A stretch of DNA of 64,000 nt from Streptomyces sp. NBC_00457 (GCF_036014015.1 NZ_CP107905.1:5456001-5520000); one strand, 5' to 3'. Numbered from the stretch's first letter, positions 37,516 through 48,820 are shown. The notes: a model not told the origin generated them from the sequence alone. Translations and numbers: made by a program.

Positions 37516-38169
37516 ATGGCCACGCTGCTCCACATCGACTCGTCCGTGTTCCCCAGCGGCGCCTCCGCGTCCCGCGCCGTCACGGACGCCTTCCGCACGA
37601 CCTGGGAGGAACAGCACCCCGAGGGCACGGTGATCTACCGCGATCTCTCCGTGAGCCCCGTGCCGCACATCACCGCCGACGCCCACACCGCCGGCTTCGC
37701 CGACCCGGCCGCGCACAGCCCCGAGCAGGAAGCCGCGTTCGCGGAGCGCCTGCAGCTGATCGAGGAGCTGGAGCAGGCGGACGCCGTGCTGATCGGCGCC
37801 CCGATGTACAACTACGCGATCCCGTCCACCCTGAAGGCCTGGCTTGACCATGTGATCCTGATGGGCCGCACCTCGGCCACCGAGGACTCGAAGGTCAAGG
37901 GCACCCCGGTCACCGTGGTCGCCAGCCGCGGCGGCTCCTACGCTCCGGGCACCCCGCGCGCGGGTTCCGAGTATGTACAGAACTACCTGTCGGCGATCTT
38001 CGCCGACACCCTCGCCATGGACCTCGACTTCATCGTCCCGGAGCTCACCATGGCCCCGCACAACCCGGCGATGGCCGAGCTGGTCCCCCTCTTCGAGGCC
38101 TCCCGCGAACGCGCCCTCGAAGACGCCGCCGCCAAGGCCAAGAGGCTGGCGCAGCGCTTCGCCGCGTAA
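37516..38169 (+). CDS. azoR: FMN-dependent NADH-azoreductase/quinone reductase
   Basis: 217-aa flavodoxin-like protein. The FMN phosphate loop is IDSSVFPSGASAS, followed by PMYNYAIPSTLKAWLDHVI and SRGGSY. It reduces quinones and azo compounds by two electrons. ATG 37516 has TTGGAG upstream. Probably repressed by the divergent HxlR protein and induced by electrophiles. This is inferred from context. Confidence 0.93.
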   Translation: MATLLHIDSSVFPSGASASRAVTDAFRTTWEEQHPEGTVIYRDLSVSPVPHITADAHTAGFADPAAHSPEQEAAFAERLQLIEELEQADAVLIGAPMYNYAIPSTLKAWLDHVILMGRTSATEDSKVKGTPVTVVASRGGSYAPGTPRAGSEYVQNYLSAIFADTLAMDLDFIVPELTMAPHNPAMAELVPLFEASRERALEDAAAKAKRLAQRFAA

Positions 38170-38255
38170 CAGCCTTCGAGGGCGTCCACAGGGTGAGTCC
38201 GCGGTGTGATTGTCCTCTCACCCGCGGCCCCTCGTCCCGCCCGTCCGGGGAACGC

Positions 38256-38290
38256 AAAAGCCCCGCAGGTCCGAGACCTGCGGGGCTTTT
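38256..38290. terminator. Bidirectional terminator
   Basis: Perfect 15-bp arms AAAAGCCCCGCAGGT/ACCTGCGGGGCTTTT with a CCGAG loop; it has A and T runs on both sides. It serves azoR (+) and tRNA-Leu (-). Confidence 0.92.
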
Positions 38291-38298
38291 GTCTGATG

Positions 38299-38382
38299 TG
38301 CGCGAGGGGGGAGTTGAACCCCCACGCCCTTGCGGGCACTGGAACCTGAATCCAGCGCGTCTGCCTATTCCGCCACCCGCGC
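38299..38382 (-). tRNA. tRNA-Leu (anticodon CAG)
   Basis: 84-nt class II tRNA. Acceptor GCGCGGG pairs with the 3' end (one G-T), the anticodon loop is TTCAGGT, and a long variable arm (GCCCGCAAGGGC region) and T-arm GGGGGTTCAACTCCCCC follow. CCA is not encoded. Confidence 0.96.
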
Positions 38383-38855
38383 ATTGGGTGTGTCCTCGGG
38401 CCCTTCCCCCATGGGGTTTGGCGCCCTCCGACACGCAGAACATTAGCACGCCGGCCAGGGTGGGTTCACATCCCTTATCCCGGGGAAGCCGCCGACCAGC
38501 GACGTCTGTGCCGTCGGCCGGACCGGGCGGCAAACCTCCGAACCCCGGGCTACGTATCAACGTGTACCGGTTCACGTATCAACCTCGTACCGGTACCGGC
38601 CGTCTCCCCAGGAGCCGGTCGGGGTCCACAGTCAGGTGCGGGACACTTGTCTGCGGCCGCCTCTACGATCCTTGTCAGGACTGTGTCCCCGAGGGAGTTC
38701 GAAGGGGACCTGAGGAGGGAACTTCGTCAGGCGTCGACAACCGCCGACTGGGCCGACAGGGGGAACCAGCCGATTCACCGGCGCGTGGATACGATCAGTA
38801 AGCAGTACCAGGTAAGAAGCAGTACACAGGACGACAGCCTAGGAGGAGGTGCCCC
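38383..38855. other. Upstream region of the fhaA-pknB operon
   Basis: No gene supported. Two tandem 22-bp repeats start at 38552 and 38574 (ACGTATCAAC, then GTACCGG). The stretch at 38640-38855 should hold the operon promoter. Confidence 0.6.
38552..38595 (+). repeat. Two tandem 22-bp repeats upstream of fhaA
   Basis: ACGTATCAAC at 38552-38561 and 38574-38583, each followed by TACCGGT after a 2-4 base spacer. The period of two helical turns suggests a protein-binding site; inferred. Confidence 0.55.
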
Positions 38856-39716
38856 ATGGGAGTCCTGAAGAAGTTCGAGCAGCGTCTCGAAGGTCTGGTC
38901 AACGGCACCTTTGCCAAGGTCTTCAAGTCCGAGGTGCAGCCCGTGGAGATCGCGGGCGCGCTCCAGCGCGAGTGCGACAACAACGCCACCATCTGGAACC
39001 GCGACCGCACCGTCGTACCCAATGACTTCATCGTGGAACTGAGCACGCCCGACTTCGAGCGGCTCAGCCCCTACTCCGGCCAGCTCGGCGACGAGCTCGC
39101 CGGCATGGTGCGCGACTACGCCAAGCAGCAGCGCTACACCTTCATGGGCCCCATCAAGGTCAACCTGGAGAAGGCGGACGACCTCGACACCGGTCTGTAC
39201 CGGGTGCGCAGCCGTACGCTCGCGTCCTCCACCGACCAGCAGGCCCCGGCAGGCGCCCCCGCGGCCCCGCCGGCCGCCGGACGCCCCGGCGGCGGGTACG
39301 GCTACCCGCAGCCCGCCGCGCCCGCGGGCGCCCCGCCCATGCCGGCCGCGCCGCCGCCCGGCGGCCGCCCCGGCGGTTACGGCTACCCGCAGCCCGCGGG
39401 CGGCCAGCGTCCCGCCGCCCCCGCGGCCGGCGGCCGCACCCGCTACTGGATCGAGATCAACGGCACCCGCCATCAGATCTCCCGCGCGACGCTGGTGCTG
39501 GGCCGCAGCACCGAGGCCGACGTGCGGATCGACGACCCCGGCGTCTCCCGCCGGCACTGCGAGATCCGGACCGGAACGCCCTCGACGATCCAGGATCTCG
39601 GGTCCACCAACGGCATCGTGGTGGACGGGCAGCACACCACCCGCGCTACGCTCCGCGACGGCTCGCGGATCGTCGTGGGCAGTACCACCATCATTTACCG
39701 GCAAGCCGAAGGGTGA
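38856..39716 (+). CDS. fhaA: FHA-domain protein FhaA (DUF3662 + FHA)
   Basis: 286 aa. The N-terminal DUF3662 domain (about residues 1-115) is followed by a Gly/Pro/Tyr linker (about 125-195) with YGYPQPA repeats and a C-terminal FHA domain (about 200-285): LGRSTEADVRI, SRRHCEI, LGSTNGIVVDG. FHA domains bind phosphothreonine, so it should read PknB phosphorylation and recruit wall-synthesis proteins. ATG 38856 with AGGAGG 8 bases upstream. First gene of the six-gene operon. Confidence 0.95.
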   Translation: MGVLKKFEQRLEGLVNGTFAKVFKSEVQPVEIAGALQRECDNNATIWNRDRTVVPNDFIVELSTPDFERLSPYSGQLGDELAGMVRDYAKQQRYTFMGPIKVNLEKADDLDTGLYRVRSRTLASSTDQQAPAGAPAAPPAAGRPGGGYGYPQPAAPAGAPPMPAAPPPGGRPGGYGYPQPAGGQRPAAPAAGGRTRYWIEINGTRHQISRATLVLGRSTEADVRIDDPGVSRRHCEIRTGTPSTIQDLGSTNGIVVDGQHTTRATLRDGSRIVVGSTTIIYRQAEG

Positions 39717-39726
39717 AGCGGGGGCA

Positions 39727-40245
39727 ATGTCAGAGCTGACCCTCACGGTCATGCGGCTGGGTTTCCTGGCCGTACTGTGGCTGTTCGTGATCGTGGCCGT
39801 GCAGGTCATCCGCAGCGACCTGTTCGGAACGCGTGTCACGCAGCGCGGCTCACGGCGGGAAGCGGGCCGGCAGCAGCAGGCCGCCGCCCGTCAGGCGGCG
39901 CCTCCGCAGCAGCGCCAGCAACCCGCCACCGGCGGTCGCAGGGGCCGTAACGCCCCGACGAAGCTCGTCGTGTCCGAGGGCACCCTCACCGGCACGACCG
40001 TCGCGCTGCAGGGCCAGACCATCACCCTGGGCCGGGCGCACGACAGCACGATCGTGCTGGACGACGACTACGCCTCCAGCCGCCATGCCAGGATCTATCC
40101 GGACCGCGACGGCCAGTGGATCGTCGAGGACCTGGGCTCCACCAACGGCACGTACCTGGACCGGTCCCGGCTGACGACCCCCACACCGATCCCGCTGGGC
40201 GCGCCGATCCGCATCGGCAAGACCGTCATCGAGCTGCGGAAGTAG
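39727..40245 (+). CDS. fhaB: FHA-domain membrane protein FhaB
   Basis: 172 aa. One N-terminal membrane helix (about residues 9-28) is followed by an Arg/Gln/Ala-rich linker and a C-terminal FHA domain (about 90-170) with LGRAHDS, SSRHARIY and LGSTNGTYLD. A small phosphothreonine reader placed at the membrane with FtsW/PbpA. ATG 39727, 10 bases after fhaA. Confidence 0.95.
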   Translation: MSELTLTVMRLGFLAVLWLFVIVAVQVIRSDLFGTRVTQRGSRREAGRQQQAAARQAAPPQQRQQPATGGRRGRNAPTKLVVSEGTLTGTTVALQGQTITLGRAHDSTIVLDDDYASSRHARIYPDRDGQWIVEDLGSTNGTYLDRSRLTTPTPIPLGAPIRIGKTVIELRK

Positions 40246-40329
40246 TACGACAATGAGCGAGCGGAGCGAGCACGCAGCGGCGGTCCACACCCCGGACCCC
40301 GGCGCGCTCCCGACCGGAGGGTGGGCACC

Positions 40330-41904
40330 GTGCGGATGTACCCGGAGCCGACGGGCGAGGTGCGCATGAGTCTGTCTTTGCGCTTCGCCGCCGGATCGCA
40401 CAAAGGCATGATCCGGGAAGGCAACGAGGACTCCGGATACGCCGGTCCCCGGCTGCTCGCCATCGCCGACGGCATGGGCGGCGCCGCGGCCGGCGAGGTA
40501 GCCTCCTCCGAGGCGATCTCCACGATCGTCGCCCTCGACGACGACGTCCCCGGCTCCGACATCCTCACCTCGCTCGGTACGGCCGTACAGCGCGCCAACG
40601 ACCAGCTGCGCGCGATGGTCGAAGAAGACCCGCAGCTGGAGGGCATGGGGACCACCCTCACCGCCCTGCTGTGGACCGGGCAGCGGCTCGGTCTCGTCCA
40701 CGTCGGCGACTCGCGCGCGTATCTGCTCCGCGACGGCGTCCTCACTCAGATCACCCAGGACCACACCTGGGTGCAGCGGCTGGTCGACGAGGGCCGCATC
40801 ACCGAAGAGGAAGCCACCACCCACCCCCAACGCTCCCTGCTGATGCGGGCGTTGGGCAGCGGCGACCACGTCGAGCCCGACCTCTCCATCCGCGAAGTCC
40901 GCGCGGGCGACCGCTACTTGATCTGCTCCGACGGCCTCTCCGGCGTCGTCTCCCACCAGACGCTCGAGGACACCCTCGCCAGCTACCAGGGCCCCCAGGA
41001 GACCGTGCAGGAGCTGATCCAGCTCGCGCTGCGCGGCGGCGGCCCCGACAACATCACCGTCATCGTCGCCGATGTCCTCGACCTGGACACCGGCGACACC
41101 CTCGCCGGGCAGCTCTCCGACACCCCGGTCGTGGTCGGCGCGGTCGCCGAGAACCAGCATCAGCTGCACGACAACGGCATCATGCAGACCCCGGCCGGAC
41201 GCGCCTCAGGACTCGGCCGTCAGGTCCCCGGCCAGGGCGGCGGCGAGTTCGGCCCGCCCGGCTCCGGCGACACCACCGGCTACATCCCCGAGGGCAGCTT
41301 CGGGGACTACACCGACGACGACTTCATCAAGCCGCGGCGGCGCGGCAGGTGGCTGAAAAGATCCCTCTACGGCGTCCTCGCGCTCGCCGTCATCGGCGGC
41401 GGGCTCTACGGCGGCTGGCGCTGGACGCAGACGCAGTACTACGTCGGCGTCAACGACGAGCATGTCGCCCTGTACCGCGGCATCAGCCAGGACCTGGCCT
41501 GGGTCTCGCTGTCGGACGTGGAGAAGGACCACCCCGAGATCGAACTCAAGTACCTGCCGCCGTACCAGCAGAAGCTCGTCGAGGGCACGATCGCCGAGGG
41601 CGACCTGAAACAGGCCCAGAAGAAGATCGACGAACTGGCCGTGCAGGCGTCCGCGTGCAAGAAGCGGTCCGAGCAGCAGGCGACCCAGAGCGAGAACAAC
41701 TCCAAGACCGGCGAGGGCGAGGCCGGAGGCACCACGGGAACCACCCGTTCCTCCTTCACGTCCAAGGCGACACCGACACCCACCAATCCGCCGGGGACTA
41801 CGGCTCCGAATCCATCAACGTCCCCGACCGCACCGACCCCCACGCCCGGCCCGACTCTCTCGGAGGAAGAGCAGAAGGTCGTCTCGCAGTGCGGTACGCA
41901 GTAG
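40330..41904 (+). CDS. PP2C-type Ser/Thr protein phosphatase (PstP-like)
   Basis: 524 aa. The cytoplasmic PP2C domain (about residues 12-248) has the metal-binding motifs NEDSGY, ADGMGGAAAGE, HVGDSRAYLL, CSDGLSGV and GGPDNITVI. One membrane helix lies at about 343-362, then an extracellular part and a Thr/Pro-rich tail. It reverses PknB signalling. GTG 40330 was chosen because CGGAGG ends 9 bases before it; GTG 40321, ATG 40336 and ATG 40366 are in frame. Confidence 0.94.
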   Translation: MRMYPEPTGEVRMSLSLRFAAGSHKGMIREGNEDSGYAGPRLLAIADGMGGAAAGEVASSEAISTIVALDDDVPGSDILTSLGTAVQRANDQLRAMVEEDPQLEGMGTTLTALLWTGQRLGLVHVGDSRAYLLRDGVLTQITQDHTWVQRLVDEGRITEEEATTHPQRSLLMRALGSGDHVEPDLSIREVRAGDRYLICSDGLSGVVSHQTLEDTLASYQGPQETVQELIQLALRGGGPDNITVIVADVLDLDTGDTLAGQLSDTPVVVGAVAENQHQLHDNGIMQTPAGRASGLGRQVPGQGGGEFGPPGSGDTTGYIPEGSFGDYTDDDFIKPRRRGRWLKRSLYGVLALAVIGGGLYGGWRWTQTQYYVGVNDEHVALYRGISQDLAWVSLSDVEKDHPEIELKYLPPYQQKLVEGTIAEGDLKQAQKKIDELAVQASACKKRSEQQATQSENNSKTGEGEAGGTTGTTRSSFTSKATPTPTNPPGTTAPNPSTSPTAPTPTPGPTLSEEEQKVVSQCGTQ

Positions 41905-41931
41905 GCAAGCCGTGAGAGGCCCCGTCACACG

Positions 41932-43368
41932 ATGAGCAGTTCTCCCAACACGTCGACGCACCACACGTCCACGATCGGCTCGATCGGCACCCCGAGCCGG
42001 CGCAACACCGAGCTCGCCCTGCTGGTGTTCGCCGTCCTCATCCCGGTCTTCGCCTACGCCAACGTCGGCCTCGCCATCAACGACGAGATCCCGGCCGGCC
42101 TGCTGAGCTACGGCCTGGGCCTCGGCCTCCTGGCCGGCGTCGCCCATCTCGTCGTACGCAAGTTCGCACCGTACGCGGACCCGCTGATGCTGCCCCTGGC
42201 CACACTGCTCAACGGCCTCGGGCTCGTCGCGATCTGGCGGCTGGACCAGTCCGAGCTGCTGAACGAGATCGGCGTCGCCGGCGGCAAGGCGACCAACCAG
42301 CTGCTGTACACGGCCATGGGCATCGCGCTGTTCGCCGTCGTGATGATCTTCCTCAAGGACCACCGGGTCCTGCAGCGCTACACCTACATCTCCATGGTCG
42401 GCGCGCTGGTCCTGCTGCTCCTGCCGCTCGTCCCGGGCCTCGGACTGGACGTCTTCGGCGCCAAGATCTGGATCAAGATCGGCTCCTTCACCATTCAGCC
42501 CGGTGAGTTCGCGAAGATCGTCCTCGCGGTCTTCTTCGCCGGCTACCTGATGGTCAAGCGGGACGCGCTCGCCCTCGCCAGCCGCCGCTTCATGGGCCTG
42601 TACCTGCCGCGCGGCCGCGACCTCGGCCCGATCCTCGTCGTCTGGGCGATCTCGATCCTCATCCTGGTCTTCGAGACCGACCTCGGTACGTCGCTGCTGT
42701 TCTTCGGAATGTTCGTCATCATGCTGTACGTCGCCACCGAGCGGACCAGCTGGATCGTCTTCGGTCTGATGATGTCCGCGGTCGGCGCTGTCGGCGTGGC
42801 CAGCTTCGAGCCCCACATCCAACAGCGCGTCGACGCCTGGCTCGACCCGATGCGCGAGTACACGCTCAGCCAGGAAGGCGTCTACGGCCACTCCGAGCAG
42901 GCGATGCAGGCGCTGTGGGCCTTCGGCTCCGGCGGCACCCTCGGCACCGGCTGGGGCCAGGGCCACTCCGAGCTCATCCGGTTCGCCGCCAACTCCGACT
43001 TCATCCTCGCCACCTTCGGCGAGGAACTGGGCCTGGCCGGCGTCATGGCGCTGCTGCTGCTGTACGGCCTGATCGTCGAGCGCGGTGTGCGCACCGCCCT
43101 CGCCGCCCGCGACCCGTTCGGCAAGCTGCTCGCCATCGGCCTGTCCGGCGCCTTCGCGCTGCAGGTCTTCGTCGTCGCCGGCGGCGTCATGGGCCTGATC
43201 CCGCTGACCGGTATGACCATGCCGTTCCTGGCGTACGGCGGTTCCTCCGTCATCGCCAACTGGGCGCTCATCGGCATCCTGATCAGAATCAGCGACACCG
43301 CCCGCCGCCCGGCCCCGGCCCCCGCACCCAACCCCGACGCCGAGATGACCCAGGTGGTTCGACCGTGA
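41932..43368 (+). CDS. SEDS-family peptidoglycan glycosyltransferase (FtsW/RodA)
   Basis: 478-aa integral membrane protein with about 12 helices. It has the SEDS signatures QPGEFAKIVLAVFFA, ETDLGTSLLFFG and GLIPLTGMTMPFLAYGGSS. It polymerises lipid II, working with the adjacent class B penicillin-binding protein. The N-terminal 25 residues are Thr/Ser-rich and could be a kinase target; this is inferred. Coupled to pbpA by a GTGA overlap. Confidence 0.94.
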   Translation: MSSSPNTSTHHTSTIGSIGTPSRRNTELALLVFAVLIPVFAYANVGLAINDEIPAGLLSYGLGLGLLAGVAHLVVRKFAPYADPLMLPLATLLNGLGLVAIWRLDQSELLNEIGVAGGKATNQLLYTAMGIALFAVVMIFLKDHRVLQRYTYISMVGALVLLLLPLVPGLGLDVFGAKIWIKIGSFTIQPGEFAKIVLAVFFAGYLMVKRDALALASRRFMGLYLPRGRDLGPILVVWAISILILVFETDLGTSLLFFGMFVIMLYVATERTSWIVFGLMMSAVGAVGVASFEPHIQQRVDAWLDPMREYTLSQEGVYGHSEQAMQALWAFGSGGTLGTGWGQGHSELIRFAANSDFILATFGEELGLAGVMALLLLYGLIVERGVRTALAARDPFGKLLAIGLSGAFALQVFVVAGGVMGLIPLTGMTMPFLAYGGSSVIANWALIGILIRISDTARRPAPAPAPNPDAEMTQVVRP

Positions 43369-44834
43369 ACAAGCCCCTGCGCCGGATCGCGCTCTTCTGC
43401 GGACTGCTGATCCTCACCCTGCTCATCCGGGACAACTGGCTGCAGTACGCCCAGGCCGACAGCCTCAGGGAAGACCCCAAGAACCGCCGCGTCGCCATCG
43501 CCCGCTACGCCACCCCGCGCGGCGACATCATCGTCGACGGCAAGGCCATCACCGGCCACGCCACGACCAAGGGCGACTTCAAGTACAAGCGCACCTACAA
43601 GGACGGCGCCATGTGGGCGCCCGTCACCGGCTTCGTCTCCCAGGCCTACGGTGCCAACCAGCTGGAGTCCATCGAGGACGGCATCCTCACCGGCAACGAC
43701 GACCGGCTCTTCTTCCGCAACACCCTCGACATGATCACCGGCAAGGCGAAGGAGGGCGGCAATGTCGTCACCACCCTCAACGGCGCCGCGCAGAAAGCCG
43801 CGTACGACGGTCTGAAGGCCCAGGGCGGCAAGGGCGCCGTCGCCGCGATCGAACCGTCCACCGGCAAGATCCTGGCGCTGGCCTCCTTCCCGTCGTACGA
43901 CCCCTCGACGATCGCCGGCGGCAGCACCTCGGACGAAGAAGCGTGGAAGAAGCTCCAGAAGAAGGCGAACCCCGACGACCCGATGCTGAACCGGGCGCTG
44001 CGCGAGGTCTACCCGCCCGGCTCCACCTTCAAGGTCGTCACCGCCGCCGCCGCGCTGGAGAACGGCCTGTACACGGACCCCGACGGCAAGACGGACACGC
44101 CGCTGCCGTGGACCATGCCGGGCACCACCACCGTGCTGAAGAACGACGGGAACATCCCCTGCAAGAACGCGACGCTCCGGGTCGCCCTGCAGTGGTCCTG
44201 CAACACCGTCTTCGGCAAGATCGGTTCCGACCTCGAGAACGAGAAGATGCTGGAACAGGCCAAGAAGTTCGGCTTCAACGAGGAGCAGTTCACGCCGGTC
44301 CGCACCAGCGCTTCCGTCTTCTCCGACGACATGAACAAGTCGCAGACCGCGCTGTCCTCCATCGGCCAGTTCAACACCGCCACGAGCCCGCTGCAGATGG
44401 CCATGGTCGCCTCGGCCGTCGCCAACGACGGTGAGCTGATGAAGCCGTACATGGTCGACGAACTCCAGGCGCCGAACGTCGACCCCGTCGAGAAGACCGA
44501 ACCCGAGCCGATGAGCCGCCCGCTGTCGGCGAAGAACGCCCAGATCCTCCAGTCGATGATGGAGACCGTCGTCTCCGAAGGCACGGGCAAGAACGCACAG
44601 ATCGACGGCGTCACCGTGGGCGGCAAGACCGGTACCGCCCAGCACGGCGTCGGGAACAGCAAGAACCCGTACGCCTGGTTCATCTCCTACGCCAAGACCG
44701 ACGAGGGCTCACCGGTCGCCGTGGCCGTGGTCATCGAGGACGACAACGCCGTCCGTGAAGACATCTCCGGTGGTGGCCTCGCGGCGCCCATCGCGAAGAG
44801 CGTGATGGAGGCGGTCATCAACAGCAAGCGATGA
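43365..44834 (+). CDS. pbpA: Class B penicillin-binding protein (transpeptidase)
   Basis: 489 aa. One N-terminal membrane helix, a dimerisation domain, then the transpeptidase domain. Active-site motifs are S220-T-F-K223, S278-C-N280 and K421-T-G. It crosslinks peptidoglycan with its SEDS partner. GTG 43365 overlaps the upstream stop by 4 bases. Beta-lactams would acylate Ser220. Confidence 0.95.
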   Translation: MNKPLRRIALFCGLLILTLLIRDNWLQYAQADSLREDPKNRRVAIARYATPRGDIIVDGKAITGHATTKGDFKYKRTYKDGAMWAPVTGFVSQAYGANQLESIEDGILTGNDDRLFFRNTLDMITGKAKEGGNVVTTLNGAAQKAAYDGLKAQGGKGAVAAIEPSTGKILALASFPSYDPSTIAGGSTSDEEAWKKLQKKANPDDPMLNRALREVYPPGSTFKVVTAAAALENGLYTDPDGKTDTPLPWTMPGTTTVLKNDGNIPCKNATLRVALQWSCNTVFGKIGSDLENEKMLEQAKKFGFNEEQFTPVRTSASVFSDDMNKSQTALSSIGQFNTATSPLQMAMVASAVANDGELMKPYMVDELQAPNVDPVEKTEPEPMSRPLSAKNAQILQSMMETVVSEGTGKNAQIDGVTVGGKTGTAQHGVGNSKNPYAWFISYAKTDEGSPVAVAVVIEDDNAVREDISGGGLAAPIAKSVMEAVINSKR

Positions 44835-45007
44835 GAACCCCGTCACGTCGCCTTCACATCGGCGCACGTTGCGATACCGGTCCTGTATCGGCTGACGGGC
44901 TTGGCCAGGTCACACAAAGCGAGCCGGGTACGGTAGGCCCGGACGGCAGCCTCCGGTCCGCACACGAGTGCGGATCGGGACCGACGGAGAGGGCTGGTAG
45001 GTAGCTT

Positions 45008-46999
<1,992 letters not shown>

Positions 47000-47011
47000 T
47001 CACCGCGCCTG

Positions 47012-47061
47012 ATACGGAAGTGGGCACCGCCGGAACTCTTCGGCGGTGCCCACTTCCGTAT
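47012..47061. terminator. Strong hairpin after pknB
   Basis: Perfect 21-bp arms (47012-47032 and 47041-47061; each contains GAAGTGGGCACCGCC or its complement) with an 8-base loop. No long T-tract follows. It marks the border of the accessory segment. Confidence 0.8.
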
Positions 47062-47449
47062 GAGGATTGCTGAGGTCCTTGCTCCCGCCGCCGGAGGCAC
47101 TTTCAAGGTCAAGAAGCGTATCGGGTCCTACCCGCGTGTCCGCGTCGAGGGCAGCGGTCGCGGAGTGGTTTCGCAGGCCGGTGCGGTGCTGCTGGTCGAG
47201 ACGGCTCGCAAGACCGGCCTGGATGCGGCGATATCGGCGGTGCTTGAGCCATGGCGGCAGGCCCGGGCGGTGCATGATCCGGGCAAGGCCCGGCTCTGGG
47301 ACCCCCGTCGGCTGCGGCTGCTCTCCACCGCCGCCCAGCTCATCACCACCGGCCGCCGCCGCTACCTCCGCCTCGCCAAGCACTGGCCCTGGACCCACGT
47401 GATCACCGAAGCCCTAGAACGACTCCACGCCCTCCCGAACCCCGGCTGA
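47060..47449 (+). pseudogene. Internally deleted IS1380-family transposase remnant
   Basis: 129-codon frame. The first about 75 residues (IGSYPRVRVEGSGRGVVSQAG ... VHDPGK, read in parts) match the N-terminus of IS1380-type transposases as I recall them. The last about 50 (WDPRRLRLLSTAAQLITTGRR ... ERLHALPNPG) match their C-terminus. The whole DDE core of several hundred residues between them is missing, and the two ends are joined in frame. It cannot be an active transposase. No terminal repeats were recognised. Confidence 0.72.
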
Positions 47450-47746
47450 CCAGCATCTTCCCGTCCCTGCGAGCAGCACCAGCCCACTGGAGCCGTGGAA
47501 CCCGGCGCCCACCCGACGCGACAGCCGGGCCATCAGCCTGCCCGGACTCCGAAACTCGAGGCCAGCCCATATTTTGACCCAAAAACCCGACCGAGATTGA
47601 CCAGTAAATGCCCCAATTTAATACATAGCGGCTCAGGGCCAGCAAAATACTCCGTCGTCCTAACATTGACTCAGGCGACCAAGATCGCTACGATCACCGC
47701 GCAATATTTCTTCAACCAAAAATTCAATCTTCCTTTTGGAGGACGA
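47450..47746. other. A+T-rich gap upstream of the secreted protein gene
   Basis: About 300 bases with clearly lower G+C than the chromosome around it, especially 47560-47740. It contains the promoter region of the next gene and no supported gene. Confidence 0.6.
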
Positions 47747-48193
47747 GTGAAGAAAGTCCTGACCGTCCTGGGCGCCGCGATTGCGATGTTCCTCGGCACG
47801 CTTGCATTGGCCCCTGCAGCGTCTGCCGGCGCTTACGGATGCGCCGGGTCTCAGATCGACAGCTATCCGATGTATGCCTCCGGCGGCATCAGATACGGCA
47901 CGGTCTACCTCTACTACGACTCGAGTACCGGTAAGAACTGCGGCGTAACCGTTGCTACTACGGCCGGCGGGTACGGCGTCAGCAAGCACATGCGCATCGA
48001 GATCGTGGTGTGCTCCCAGACGGTCGACACCGGCAGCTGCACTCCGATCAACTCTACGGTGGATGACGGAAACTACCTCTATTACGCTGGGCCGCGTTCC
48101 ATTTCTGCCGCCGGGCGCTGCATAGCGGTCACTGGTCAGATCGACTACAACGGGAAGTACGCAGGCGCATTCGACATCGGCCACTGCGGTTAG
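47747..48193 (+). CDS. Small secreted Cys-rich protein of unknown function
   Basis: 148 aa. The signal peptide (about residues 1-27: KK, a hydrophobic Leu/Ala core, ASAG) gives a mature protein of about 120 residues. It has six Cys (GCAGS, KNCGV, VVCSQ, GSCTP, GRCIA, GHCG), which could make three disulfides, and many Tyr/Gly residues. The family is not recognised. GTG 47747 has GGAGG 4 bases upstream. Lower G+C upstream sequence and the neighbouring transposase remnant indicate acquired DNA. Confidence 0.78.
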   Translation: MKKVLTVLGAAIAMFLGTLALAPAASAGAYGCAGSQIDSYPMYASGGIRYGTVYLYYDSSTGKNCGVTVATTAGGYGVSKHMRIEIVVCSQTVDTGSCTPINSTVDDGNYLYYAGPRSISAAGRCIAVTGQIDYNGKYAGAFDIGHCG

Positions 48194-48337
48194 CCCCACG
48201 CTTTCACAAAGTGAGCCGTCCAGAAGGTAATCAAGTAGAGCGAATATTGCCTCTGGTGAGTGGCCGGCAGGGATATCTCCTGCCGGCTCTCTCAGCATGG
48301 ATCCACCGCGTGATGGCTGATCAGGACCGTCGTCCCC

Positions 48338-48820
48338 ATGTTCAACGCGCTGATCGAAACGTCCGGTGAGCGCCGCAGGGAGCTGATCGCTCTGCGCACG
48401 GGGGTCCAGCGCATCGAGCGGCGACTGCAACAGCACCACGCCCGACTGCAAAGACTGGAGAGCCCGCGCGAGGACCGGCCTCTCGCCGGAGTCATGGCAT
48501 CCATGGACGCCATGAACGGCCGCGAGTTCGAGAAACACGTCGCCGAACTGCTGCATCGCGACGGCTGCACCAACGTCGTCGTACAGGGCGGTCGGAAGTG
48601 CAAGAGGTTCGCGCCCTACCTCGCCATTACCAGCCCCGAGGTCCAGAAGTTCGTCGGGGCAGCCAGGGTTCTGTACGCCTCGGAAGTGGCTCTATTCGTA
48701 GCGACGTGCCCCTTCACCCCTGACGCCCTGAGCATCGCCGCCGAGGCCAGCATCACCACCGTAGACCGCCGACTGCTGGAGGAGTGGAGCTCAGGGGCAA
48801 CGCTGAAGGCCCTGGAGTAA
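48338..48820 (+). pseudogene. Mrr-like restriction endonuclease with catalytic core deleted
   Basis: 160-codon frame. An N-terminal coiled-coil-like segment (about residues 1-50) is followed by the start of an Mrr/REase-4 domain (MNGREFEKHVAELLHRDGCTNVVVQGG) and its C-terminal half (CKRFAPYLAITSPEVQKFVGAA ... SITTVDRRLLEEW). Family members have a G-x-G-D-x-G-x-D segment and the strand with Q-x-K between these parts. Here VVVQGG joins directly to RKCKRF, so the catalytic Asp is missing and only a Lys remains. It is probably inactive as a nuclease. ATG 48494 is an alternative start. Confidence 0.7.

Noticed and set aside
48338..48820. Active type IV restriction system
   Set aside because: The catalytic segment of the Mrr fold is missing and no partner gene is present.
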